A stretch of 12,257 nt of DNA from JBCDBY01 sp039182715 (GTDB lineage Bacteria > Planctomycetota > PLA2): the NCBI GenBank assembly GCA_039182715.1, contig JBCDBY010000118.1, forward strand, positions 1 through 12,257. Direction: 5' to 3'. The notes under the pieces were generated by a model. The model made no database searches. It was not told the DNA's origin and worked only from the letters and a program-made list of their open reading frames with translations. A program made the translations under genes and the position numbers. Of the stretch, positions 6,326 through 12,257 are shown piece after piece. Position 1 is the stretch's first letter; every line of letters starts with the position of its first letter.

Positions 6326-8865
6326 GGCGCGCGCTCGCGCTGCTGCTGCTCGCCTGCGTGGCGGTCGGCCAGGAGAACGGCGAGAAACGCGACCCGATCG
6401 CCCAGGCGACGGAGCGCAACGAGGAGCTCAAGAAGCGCGCCCAGGAGGCGGCGGCGACACTCGAGTCCGTGGAAAAGGAGCGGGCCACGAGCAAGGAGCG
6501 CCTCGACTCGTCCGCGGAACGGCTGACGCAGCTGCAGACGGCCTACGAGAGGGACGAGACGCGCCCCGATCGATTCACCGTCCAGCAAGAGATGGAGCGC
6601 TTCCGCCGCGAGGCGGATAGCTCCGAACAACGCCTGGAGCTGCTCCGCGAGCTGCGGAACGAGGCCTTGAGCGATCAGGAGCGGCTGCTCACGTCGACCG
6701 CGAACTGGGAAGAGGACTGGGCGGAACTGGTCGGGGCGTCGAAGGACGCATCGCTGGGTGTGCTCGAGAACGAACGCCGCGCCACGATCGCGGAGTGGCG
6801 CAAGTCGGTCAGTAACCGCGTGCTGCGGGCGCGGGAAGCACTCACCGACGAAAACACCGTGCGCGAACGCTACATCCGCATGGTCTCCATTCACGAGCGC
6901 GAGAACCTGCTGCTGCGCGAGGGCAACACGATTACGTGGGAGTCGATCCGGCAGGCCACGCTCGACCTCGCCCATATCCCGGACTGGCTCGGCTCGAACA
7001 CCGCCGCCGTCCGCGACTACCTGGCGGCGCCCAGGACGCACGCGGCGGCCGTGCGCTGGCTCGTCATCGCCGCCGTCTCGTTCGTGCTCCTCTTCGCGCT
7101 CGGACGGATCCTGCGGCGCTTCGCCAATGCGGTGGTCGCGCAGGCGGACGGTGGTCCGGACCCGCGTCGCACCTACCGCGTGCTCGCGCGCCTGCTGCGC
7201 CGCATCCTTCTCTTCACGTGGCTCTTCACGCTCTTCGCCTCGGCGGCGTGGGTCCTGCCGGACCTGCCCGACGAAACGAGGACGCTGCTCCTGAAGCTGG
7301 GGCGCTTCTTCGCTTCGGCCTACTTCATCTGGGCGCTCTACAGGGAGCTGCTGCGACCGGACCAGCCGGAACGTGCGCTCGTCGAGGTCGACGACCAGGC
7401 GCGCCGGCGCATCAGCCGCGCGGTGACCGTCGTCCTGCTGATCGCGGTCGTGCTGCGGCCGCTGCAGCTCGCGCTGGAGGCGTTCGGCTACGGCAACCTC
7501 GGCGCGGTGGACATGATCGAGGCGCTCATGTTCCTCGCGTTCAGCTACCTGCTGACCGGCGTGATCTTCCGCAAGAAGGTATTCGCGCAGCTGCTGCCGC
7601 AGGGCGACGCGCGCTGGGCCAAGCTGGTGCGCGCGCTCGGCGGCATCCTGCGGCCCTTCCTGATGCTGCTCATGCCGCTGCTGCTCGTGTTGCACCTCGC
7701 GCGCTTCGAGCTGCTCGCGGACGCCGTCTCGCGCTACTCGCTCGCCCTGCTCGGCTCGCTGATCGCCTCGTCGCTGCTCTACCAGCTCGGCAAGACGATC
7801 GCCCTGCAGTGGATGCACCGCGCGTACGGCGACGACGTGGAGAAGAAGGGGACCCCCGGCTTCGCGACGACGAACGCGCTGCTCTTCACCCTCCGCGCGG
7901 TGTTCTTCCTCGTCGGCGTCTGGCTGCTTGCGCGCCTCTCCGGCACCGATCTGGACGGCCTGCGCTTCGCGCTCGAGGCGTCCCTGCCCTTTACGGGCGG
8001 AGAGAACGCGCCGACCTGGTGGAGCCTCTTCGCCGCGCTCGCGCTGTTCGTCTTCTTCTTCTTCGGCGCGCCGCACATCAAGCAGCTCCTCCGCTACCAG
8101 GTGCTCGATCGCACCCGCATGGAGGAGTCGACGCGCTACACGATCACCACGCTCGTCGGCTACGTCTTCCTCGCGGCGGGAGCGGTGATCGCGGTCCGGC
8201 AGATCTTCGACCTGAGCGTGCTCGGCACGATCGTCGCCGCGCTTTCGGTCGGCATCGGCTTCGGCCTGCAGGAGATCGTCTCCAACTTCATCAGCGGCAT
8301 CATCCTGCTCTTCGAGCGGCCCATCCGCGTCGGCGATCTCATCGAGGTGGGTCCGAACATCGGCAAGGTGGACCAGATCAACATCCGCGCGACCACGGTG
8401 AAGACCGCCGACAACATCTTCCTGCTGGTGCCCAACCGCGACCTCATGTCGAACTCGGTCGTGAACTACGGCTACGCCGACCCGAAGGTGCGGCTGAAGA
8501 TCCCGGTCGGCGTGAGCTACGACACGGACCCGGAACAGGTGCGGGAGATCCTGCTCGGCATCGCGAAGGAGAACGACCTCGCGCTGTCGAACCCGCCGCC
8601 GGCCGTCTGGTTCAAGGCGATGGCCGACTCCTCGCTCAACTTCGAGCTGCTCATCTGGCTGCGCCGCGCCGACCAGCGCATGCAGGCGCTGTCCGATTTC
8701 AATTTCGCGATCTTCAAGGCGCTGGGCGATGCCGGGATCGAGATCCCGTTCCCGCAGAGCGACCTGCACATTCGCAGCGGACTCGAGCCGCGCCACGCGT
8801 CGGAGCCGACGAAGTCGTTGCCGGCGGAGTCCGACCCGCCGCCGATCGAGGGCGATGAGGATTGA
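6322..8865 (+). CDS. Large MscS-family mechanosensitive ion channel with signal peptide and periplasmic coiled coil
   Basis: I chose the GTG at 6322 (847 aa) because it overlaps the previous stop as GTGA and begins a signal peptide (RRALALLLLACVAVG). The frame continues upstream to 5944 only as a shadow of the bacilliredoxin-like gene. Residues about 25-200 are highly charged and heptad-like, a likely periplasmic coiled coil. About eleven hydrophobic helices follow, near 244-262, 295-312, 328-340, 367-385, 398-416, 443-461, 472-489, 521-539, 567-583, 610-625 and 634-664. The last is the MscS pore helix (GIGFGLQEIVSNFISGIILL), followed by the beta domain (FERPIRVGDLIEVG, then IRATTVKTADN...VPNRDLMSN) and the C-terminal alpha/beta vestibule. 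Architecture resembles MscK/MscM (KefA-type) channels, which release solutes on hypo-osmotic shock, though those are nearer 1,100 aa. It overlaps the next gene by 11 bp. Confidence 0.93.
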   Translation: MRRALALLLLACVAVGQENGEKRDPIAQATERNEELKKRAQEAAATLESVEKERATSKERLDSSAERLTQLQTAYERDETRPDRFTVQQEMERFRREADSSEQRLELLRELRNEALSDQERLLTSTANWEEDWAELVGASKDASLGVLENERRATIAEWRKSVSNRVLRAREALTDENTVRERYIRMVSIHERENLLLREGNTITWESIRQATLDLAHIPDWLGSNTAAVRDYLAAPRTHAAAVRWLVIAAVSFVLLFALGRILRRFANAVVAQADGGPDPRRTYRVLARLLRRILLFTWLFTLFASAAWVLPDLPDETRTLLLKLGRFFASAYFIWALYRELLRPDQPERALVEVDDQARRRISRAVTVVLLIAVVLRPLQLALEAFGYGNLGAVDMIEALMFLAFSYLLTGVIFRKKVFAQLLPQGDARWAKLVRALGGILRPFLMLLMPLLLVLHLARFELLADAVSRYSLALLGSLIASSLLYQLGKTIALQWMHRAYGDDVEKKGTPGFATTNALLFTLRAVFFLVGVWLLARLSGTDLDGLRFALEASLPFTGGENAPTWWSLFAALALFVFFFFGAPHIKQLLRYQVLDRTRMEESTRYTITTLVGYVFLAAGAVIAVRQIFDLSVLGTIVAALSVGIGFGLQEIVSNFISGIILLFERPIRVGDLIEVGPNIGKVDQINIRATTVKTADNIFLLVPNRDLMSNSVVNYGYADPKVRLKIPVGVSYDTDPEQVREILLGIAKENDLALSNPPPAVWFKAMADSSLNFELLIWLRRADQRMQALSDFNFAIFKALGDAGIEIPFPQSDLHIRSGLEPRHASEPTKSLPAESDPPPIEGDED

Positions 8866-9550
8866 ACGCACGCGCCGCGGTGCGCGCATCCGCGAAGACG
8901 ACGTCGTGCTGAGCGAGATCCTGGCGAAGCCGGGACCGACCCACTCGCTCTTCGACCTGCTGGCCGCCTGCATCGCCGCGCTGGCGCCGGGGCCGCGCGT
9001 GGCGATGCTCGGCTTCGCGGGCGGCGGCATGGTGGCGCCGCTGCGCGCGCTCGGCTGCGACCATCCGCTGCAGTGCGTCGACCTCACCGACGAGGCGGAG
9101 CCGATCTTTCGGGAACTCTCGTCCGACTGGTGCGGCGAGGTCACGCTCACGGTCGAGGATGCCGAGGCGTGGCTGACCAAACGACGCGGCCGGTTCGACC
9201 TGATCCTCGAGGACATCTCGGTGCCCAGCCCGGTCGGCACGATCAAGCCCTACGTGAGCTTCGATTCGCTGCCCCAGCGCATCCACGACCGGCTCAAGCC
9301 GGAGGGCGTGGCCATCACGAACGTGCTGCCGCTGCCGGGCACGAGCTGGGAGGCGATCTACGCGCGCATGGTGCTGCCGTATCAGCGCGCGCTCGTGGTG
9401 CACCTCGACGACTTCGAGAATCGCGTGCTGCTCTGCGGCGACGCGATCCCGGACGCGCGATCGACGGGACGGCTGCTGCGGGATGCGTTGCGCGCGCTGG
9501 GTTCGGACGCGCTGCGGCAGATGCGGATGGAGACGATCCGCTTCAGCTAG
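8855..9550 (+). CDS. Spermidine-synthase/SAM-methyltransferase-like Rossmann protein
   Basis: The ATG at 8855 (231 aa) overlaps the channel gene by 11 bp; a longer frame from 8729 is arginine/serine-rich shadow sequence. The fold signature is a class I methyltransferase or spermidine synthase core: a glycine-rich loop RVAMLGFAGGGMVAPLRAL (48-66), an acidic residue at the end of strand 2 (CVDL, Asp76), an adenine-side VEDAEAWL (100-107), and strand 4 FDLILEDISVPSPVG (114-128) where spermidine synthases have a D-x-x-D-P-type motif. The later segment (RLKPEGVAITNVLP) matches the strand 5 region. The missing DP and the short N-terminus argue against a true polyamine synthase, so the substrate is unknown. 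It ends convergently with the anti-sigma gene, overlapping it by 8 bp. Confidence 0.8.
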   Translation: MRIERTRRGARIREDDVVLSEILAKPGPTHSLFDLLAACIAALAPGPRVAMLGFAGGGMVAPLRALGCDHPLQCVDLTDEAEPIFRELSSDWCGEVTLTVEDAEAWLTKRRGRFDLILEDISVPSPVGTIKPYVSFDSLPQRIHDRLKPEGVAITNVLPLPGTSWEAIYARMVLPYQRALVVHLDDFENRVLLCGDAIPDARSTGRLLRDALRALGSDALRQMRMETIRFS

Positions 9551-9824
9551 CGCTGTCGTCTTCAGAGGCCGGGCTCGAGGGCTCTTCGCCCTTGCGCGCC
9601 GCGAGGATCGCGGAGACGAGGTCGTCGGGCACCTCGCACGGCACCTCCTCCTCGCCGTCGCAGCGCAGATCACCGAGGATCTGGCAGGTGGACTTGTAGG
9701 AGTTCAGGTACTCGATACAGCTCGGGCAGACGGCGAGGTGCTTCTCGAAGACCTCACGACGATCCGCGGGGAGCTTGTTCTCCACGTAGTCGATGATGAA
9801 GTCGGCGAGTTCCTGGCAAGTCAT
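9543..9824 (-). CDS. Soluble zinc-finger anti-sigma factor (zf-HC2/ZAS type)
   Basis: This 93-aa protein has the classic ZAS spacing: Cys3, then 25 residues, His29-x3-Cys33-x2-Cys36 (KHLAVCPSC). These ligands bind zinc in anti-sigma factors that sequester an ECF sigma factor. It lacks a transmembrane segment, so it would act in the cytoplasm. Three further cysteines (47, 55, 63) are spaced by exactly eight residues, followed by an acidic, Ser/Ala-rich tail. In some ZAS proteins oxidation of the zinc cysteines releases the sigma factor; whether that applies here is inference. The gene starts 6 bp after the sigma factor stop, so the two are surely co-transcribed. Its 3' end overlaps the opposite-strand Rossmann gene by 8 bp. 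Confidence 0.87.
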   Translation of the reverse strand: MTCQELADFIIDYVENKLPADRREVFEKHLAVCPSCIEYLNSYKSTCQILGDLRCDGEEEVPCEVPDDLVSAILAARKGEEPSSPASEDDSAS

Positions 9825-9830
9825 GCTGCG

Positions 9831-10430
9831 CTACGAGTAGACCGATTGTTCCGGACGGAAATGCGGATCCAGCAGCTCGCGCAGGGCGAGCCGTGCCCGG
9901 TGCAGGCGGGTCTTCACCGCCCCGGGCGTCAGGTCCAGCATCTGTGCCGTTTCCTCGGTATCGATGCCTTCGATGTCCCGCAAAAGCAGGACGTTACGGT
10001 AATTGTCGGGCAATTGATCGATGTACTTTCGAACCAATTCCCGCTCTTCATTCCGTGCGGCGGCATCCTCGCCGGTCTCGCGCCAGGGCTCGAAGAACTG
10101 CTCCGGATGCCCGTCGGACTGGTAGCCCGGCAGGAGGTCCTCGATGGACCGCTCCGGCTTGCGCTTCTTGGAGCGCAGCTTCATCAGGCAGGCGTTGACG
10201 ACGATGCGGTGAAGCCAGGTCGAGAGCTTCGAGCCGCCCTCGAACCGGTCGATCGACTTGAACGCGGAGAGGAACCCCTCCTGGACCGCATCGCGCGCAT
10301 CCTCTTCGTTGCGCATGAAGCGGCGCGCCACCGCAAGCAGGCGCGGCGTGTTCTCGCTCACCAGCTCGGCGAACGCCTCGTCGTCGCCCGCGCGCAACCG
10401 AGCCAAAAGATCGGCTTCGTTACTCGTCAC
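9831..10430 (-). CDS. ECF-type RNA polymerase sigma factor (sigma-70 family)
   Basis: With the GTG start at 10430 this is 199 aa. Region 2 is clear (AFAELVSENTPRLLAVARRF through DAVQEGFLSAFKSIDRF and STWLHRIVVNACLMKLR), a linker with an acidic/proline-rich insert follows, and region 4 ends the protein (LPDNYRNVLLLRDIEGIDTEE then GAVKTRLHRARLALRELL). This sigma4-type helix-turn-helix recognises the -35 element. The start is uncertain. The frame is open to another GTG at 10487, but the 19 extra codons look unlike the family and overlap a decayed repeat. Members normally begin just before the ADLLARL stretch. No Shine-Dalgarno sequence stands before either start. It is followed 6 bp later by its likely anti-sigma partner, so autoregulation is expected from the family but is not shown here. 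Confidence 0.93.
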   Translation of the reverse strand: MTSNEADLLARLRAGDDEAFAELVSENTPRLLAVARRFMRNEEDARDAVQEGFLSAFKSIDRFEGGSKLSTWLHRIVVNACLMKLRSKKRKPERSIEDLLPGYQSDGHPEQFFEPWRETGEDAAARNEERELVRKYIDQLPDNYRNVLLLRDIEGIDTEETAQMLDLTPGAVKTRLHRARLALRELLDPHFRPEQSVYS

Positions 10431-10439
10431 AGGAGGAAG

Positions 10440-10482
10440 AGCGTAACACCGGTTTCGGCAGGTCGTCGATCCCGTGGCACGC
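10440..10482 (-). pseudogene. Decayed 3' fragment resembling the end of the downstream-listed beta-sandwich gene (10660-11499)
   Basis: A stretch near 10454-10480 matches 10691-10717 at about 24 of 27 bases. Both read on the minus strand as the same peptide core, CHGIDDLPKPVLR here and AHEIDDLPKRVLR at the C-terminus of the protein encoded at 10660-11499. In this copy the frame goes on a few codons to a TAA after SSSCDE, inside the sigma gene start. Little similarity is visible further upstream. It may be the remnant of a deleted tandem paralogue, or a local duplication. Confidence 0.4.
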
Positions 10483-10537
10483 CTCACGCAACAGGTTCGA
10501 CCTGCACGGCAGGCTTATTGAGAGAGCGCAATCAACT

Positions 10538-10554
10538 GCGTGCATTTCGCACGC
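10538..10554. repeat. Short perfect hairpin GCGTGC-ATTTC-GCACGC
   Basis: This is a 6-bp perfect inverted repeat with a 5-nt loop, in the intergenic stretch upstream of the sigma factor and downstream of the gene ending at 10660. No T-run follows on either strand, so it is not a clear terminator. It could be a weak terminator or a regulator site. The rest of 10483-10659 shows nothing else I can name. Confidence 0.3.
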
Positions 10555-10659
10555 CATGGTGCTCCATGAACCGAGTGCAAGGCGACCAACGAACGCCCTT
10601 CGCCCGCCTCATCATTGCGATCGACGCGACCGCGACAAGAAGCCCGCGAATCAGCCTCG

Positions 10660-11499
10660 CTAGCCGTCCCGTGCGTAGGGACGAAGCACTCGCTTCGGCA
10701 AGTCGTCGATCTCGTGGGCGTACACCCGGAACCGGATCGCCCGGTAGCCGTACGCCCGCGCCTTCACGTCCACGAACAGCTTCGACGCGTCCATCGACTC
10801 GGCGGGTTGCGCAACACAGGTCGCCGAGAGACGAAGTTCGACGCCCGGCTTCACGACCACGGAGTCGCGGATCGGCTGCAGCGGAAGGCAGAGGGCGCGA
10901 TACGTGCGATCGCCGGCGAAGTCGGTTCGCAGGCGAAGGTGGACCTCCGAGTGCCCGTCCAGATGGAGTCTGCTCGACCCACTCGTGACCTGGCCGTCGC
11001 CGTCTTGAACCCCCTCTCCCAAATCGAACCGGCCGTCCTCGGCGGCGGAGATCTCGGCGCCATCGCCGTCGCCGTGGCCAAAGCTCGAGATCAGAGCTTT
11101 GCCACAGGGCGTGTGGAACGACTCCGAGTAGTAGCAGGTAAACCCTGTGCACATGGTTCGGATTCGTCGTCCACGCGCGTCCAGCACCTCGAGCCAGGCG
11201 TGGTTGCGCGGCGCAGGGTCGCGATAGACGATCCGCGTCTGGACACCAACACGGACGTCGAATGCGGGCGGACTCGCGTGCCGCCCCCGGTTCTCGCAGA
11301 TGAAAACTCGGTAGCGGCCCGGCACCAGTCCTTTGAACTCGCGCGCGGAGCGATCCACGAGTGCGCCGACGTACGTGTCGCCTCGGAAGAGCGCGATGTG
11401 GGTCGGCTCGGGGCGGCTCCCGTCGCTTCCGCGCACCTCAATGCGCAGCGTGCCCGTCCTGCTCTTCGGAGTGGACGCGGCCGCACGCGTCTCCGTCAT
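10660..11499 (-). CDS. Third beta-sandwich (carboxypeptidase-regulatory-like/PEGA-like) protein, 5' end probably lost at the junction
   Basis: From the ATG at 11499 this is 279 aa. Strand-rich modules are visible: GTLRIEVRGSDGS, a GLVPGRYRVFICENRG hairpin typical of PEGA or CarboxypepD_reg folds, HAWLEVLDARGRR, and a C-terminal HEIDDLPKRVLRPYARDG. A middle part is rich in Gly/Asp. It resembles the two tandem paralogues at 3206-5913 in module style, but more distantly. No signal peptide follows the ATG. The same frame is open upstream through ASAARVALTAHAPAR, which looks like bacterial protein, up to about 11547, where the sequence becomes AT-rich. The true N-terminus, probably an export signal, is therefore likely missing. 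Function unknown. Confidence 0.65.
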   Translation of the reverse strand: MTETRAAASTPKSRTGTLRIEVRGSDGSRPEPTHIALFRGDTYVGALVDRSAREFKGLVPGRYRVFICENRGRHASPPAFDVRVGVQTRIVYRDPAPRNHAWLEVLDARGRRIRTMCTGFTCYYSESFHTPCGKALISSFGHGDGDGAEISAAEDGRFDLGEGVQDGDGQVTSGSSRLHLDGHSEVHLRLRTDFAGDRTYRALCLPLQPIRDSVVVKPGVELRLSATCVAQPAESMDASKLFVDVKARAYGYRAIRFRVYAHEIDDLPKRVLRPYARDG

Positions 11500-11539
11500 C
11501 CTCGCCGGTGCGTGCGCCGTCAGGGCGACGCGGGCGGCG

Positions 11540-11556
11540 GAGGCTCCTCTTATTGG
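11540..11556. other. Junction between GC-rich bacterial DNA and AT-rich eukaryotic DNA
   Basis: To the left the DNA is GC-rich with bacterial codon use. To the right it changes within a few bases to AT-rich sequence that ends in a splice acceptor (TATTTTAG at 11572-11579). The break falls inside the minus-strand bacterial frame and inside what looks like a eukaryotic intron. No target-site duplication, terminal repeat or integrase gene accompanies it. Confidence 0.75.
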
Positions 11557-11579
11557 TTGATGCTACTGATATATTTTAG

Positions 11580-12005
11580 CTCGGTCAGTTTAAGAGAGTA
11601 TCTGATGCCTGTTCAGTTAGTGATGCACCAGCAGCCTTTGGTATTGTCATCCCAGTAGACAAACTAATTCACGCTGAAGAGAAAGCAGCAAAATCTATGG
11701 CCATCTGTGATGTGGTACGTAAGATCTGGAACACTGGCTATTTTATCATATGATCATCTCTAGATCTCACTGCTATGTTCTTGATTTTCAGCTATTGCTG
11801 TGCTTTGGTAAGACATCACTGCAGAAGGACTGGTTACGTGTAGCCCGAGATCTATGGAATGCAGGCATTAAAACAGAGATAATGTATAATGCTGCATATG
11901 TATGTATCATTTGTAGTCATTGATATGTAGTGAGATCTGATGTAGCTGATTATATGTTTGTGAAATTCTGTTAAATGACAGCGAGACCCTGACGATTTTA
12001 ACTCA
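11580..12005 (+). CDS. EIF2AK4: Partial eukaryotic GCN2 (eIF2-alpha kinase 4)-like gene, three exons of the HisRS-like domain
   Basis: Coding exons are 11580-11714 (45 codons), 11792-11899 (36 codons) and 11982-12005 (8 codons), all phase 0. Spliced, they read LGQFKRVSDA..., APAAFGIVIPVDKLIHAEEK..., then CDV-LLLCFGKTSLQ, DLWNAGIKTEIMYN and RDPDDFNS. From memory of family sequences this follows human GCN2 (PSAIGVSIAIDKI, SSCDLLVVSVG, KLWTAGITAEIMYD) with matching lengths across the first splice. It covers the end of the HisRS-like catalytic fold and the start of the anticodon-binding-like domain, which in GCN2 senses uncharged tRNA. A true histidyl-tRNA synthetase is the main alternative (its LWDAGIKAELLY is similar), but the CDxLxxxxG segment favours GCN2. 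Both introns carry in-frame stops if unspliced. The gene is incomplete at both ends. Confidence 0.7.
11715..11791 (+). other. Spliceosomal intron, 77 bp
   Basis: Donor GTACGT follows the Cys-Asp-Val codons. The acceptor is a pyrimidine-rich TTCTTGATTTTCAG. Reading through gives an in-frame TGA. Removing it restores an ungapped match to GCN2 proteins. Confidence 0.7.
11900..11981 (+). other. Spliceosomal intron, 82 bp
   Basis: Donor GTATGT follows the Ala-Ala-Tyr codons and the acceptor is TTAAATGACAG. Reading through gives an in-frame TGA. It leads into the 24-nt exon at 11982-12005, which is followed by a full-consensus GTAAGT donor at 12006. Confidence 0.6.
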
Positions 12006-12104
12006 GTAAGTTGTTACTGGCTGGTTTGTTTGGCAGTATGGATTGCTGGTGTGTTGACAAGGCTTGGTCACTTGATCAGCTTTGGCTGCTGCACTCCCCA
12101 TCTC

Positions 12105-12208
12105 ATTGCTGTAGTTGCTGTTATTGCTGTAGTTGCTGTTATTGCTGTAGTTGCTGTTATTGCTGTAGTTGCTGCAGTGGGTGCTGTAGTTGCTGCAGTG
12201 GGTGCTGT
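12105..12208 (+). repeat. Tandem repeat: four 18-bp units then about 1.5 copies of a 21-bp variant
   Basis: The unit ATTGCTGTAGTTGCTGTT occupies 12105-12122, 12123-12140 and 12141-12158 without change, and 12159-12176 with its last two bases altered. A 21-bp variant follows at 12177-12197 and begins again at 12198. It lies after the GTAAGT donor at 12006, so it is probably intronic. The plus frame nevertheless encodes a Val/Ala/Ile-rich run. Confidence 0.85.
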
Positions 12209-12257
12209 TGCTATTGTTATTGTGCTGTACCATAACTGACTACTAGTTTTATTGCTA

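Noticed and set aside
6936..8858. 640-codon plus-strand frame within the channel gene
   Set aside because: It is a +2 shadow rich in Arg/Ala/Pro with no membrane helices; the overlapping frame encodes the MscS pore and beta domain.
6079..9246. 1055-codon minus-strand open frame opposite the MscS channel
   Set aside because: Low-complexity Arg/Glu/Asp/His composition and no motifs. The plus strand carries clear YtxJ, MscS and Rossmann signatures, so this is a GC-driven antisense frame.
9483..10988. 501-codon plus-strand frame over the sigma/anti-sigma genes
   Set aside because: It is antisense to two convincing minus-strand genes and lacks any family motif.
11580..12005. Bacterial gene acquired from a eukaryote
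   Set aside because: The exons still carry spliceosomal introns with in-frame stops and AT-rich host-like composition, so this is eukaryotic genomic DNA and not a gene adapted to a bacterium.
12105..12208. Possible CRISPR array
   Set aside because: The units are directly tandem with no spacers and lie in eukaryotic-type DNA.
12003..12233. Minus-strand Asn/Ser/Tyr-rich open frame
   Set aside because: It is only the reverse reading of the 18-bp tandem repeat; no flanking sequence supports a protein.

Overview
The window joins two unrelated kinds of DNA. Positions 1 to about 11,545 are GC-rich, intron-free and densely packed with bacterial genes. From about 11,548 to the end the DNA is AT-rich and carries spliced eukaryotic exons. 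The bacterial part resembles a Planctomycetota-like genome: secreted beta-sandwich 'carboxypeptidase-regulatory-like' paralogues, an ECF sigma factor with a zinc-finger anti-sigma partner, an ADP-forming acyl-CoA synthetase fused to a GNAT domain, and few Shine-Dalgarno sequences. That assignment is inference. The eukaryotic part looks like an animal or other host gene with introns of about 80 bp. The simplest reading is a chimeric or contaminated contig from a host plus symbiont sample, not gene transfer.

Layout. On the minus strand, read from 5913 down to 1, four genes may form one transcription unit: two full-length paralogous membrane-anchored or secreted beta-sandwich proteins (5913-4489 and 4492-3206, coupled by an ATGA overlap), a small two-helix membrane protein with a zinc ribbon (3149-2799), and a PatZ-like acyl-CoA synthetase/acetyltransferase fusion (2676-1, running off the left edge). 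Divergently from 5999 is a tightly overlapping plus-strand operon: a YtxJ/BrxC-type monothiol bacilliredoxin-like protein, a large MscS-family mechanosensitive channel with a signal peptide and coiled-coil domain, and a spermidine-synthase-like Rossmann protein. This operon ends in a convergent 8-bp overlap with a minus-strand ECF sigma/anti-sigma pair (10430-9543). Upstream of the sigma gene are a short decayed copy of a gene end and then a third beta-sandwich family member (11499-10660) whose 5' end is cut near the junction.

The eukaryotic end (11,580-12,257) holds three phase-0 exons, one of only 24 nt. They encode part of a histidyl-tRNA-synthetase-like domain that best fits the eIF2-alpha kinase GCN2. 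They are followed by a likely intron with an 18-bp tandem repeat.

I see no defence island, CRISPR array, transposase, tRNA or rRNA. The items most worth checking are the bacteria/eukaryote junction, the coupled bacilliredoxin-channel-Rossmann operon and the tandem secreted paralogues. I do not see strong evidence for a previously undescribed system.
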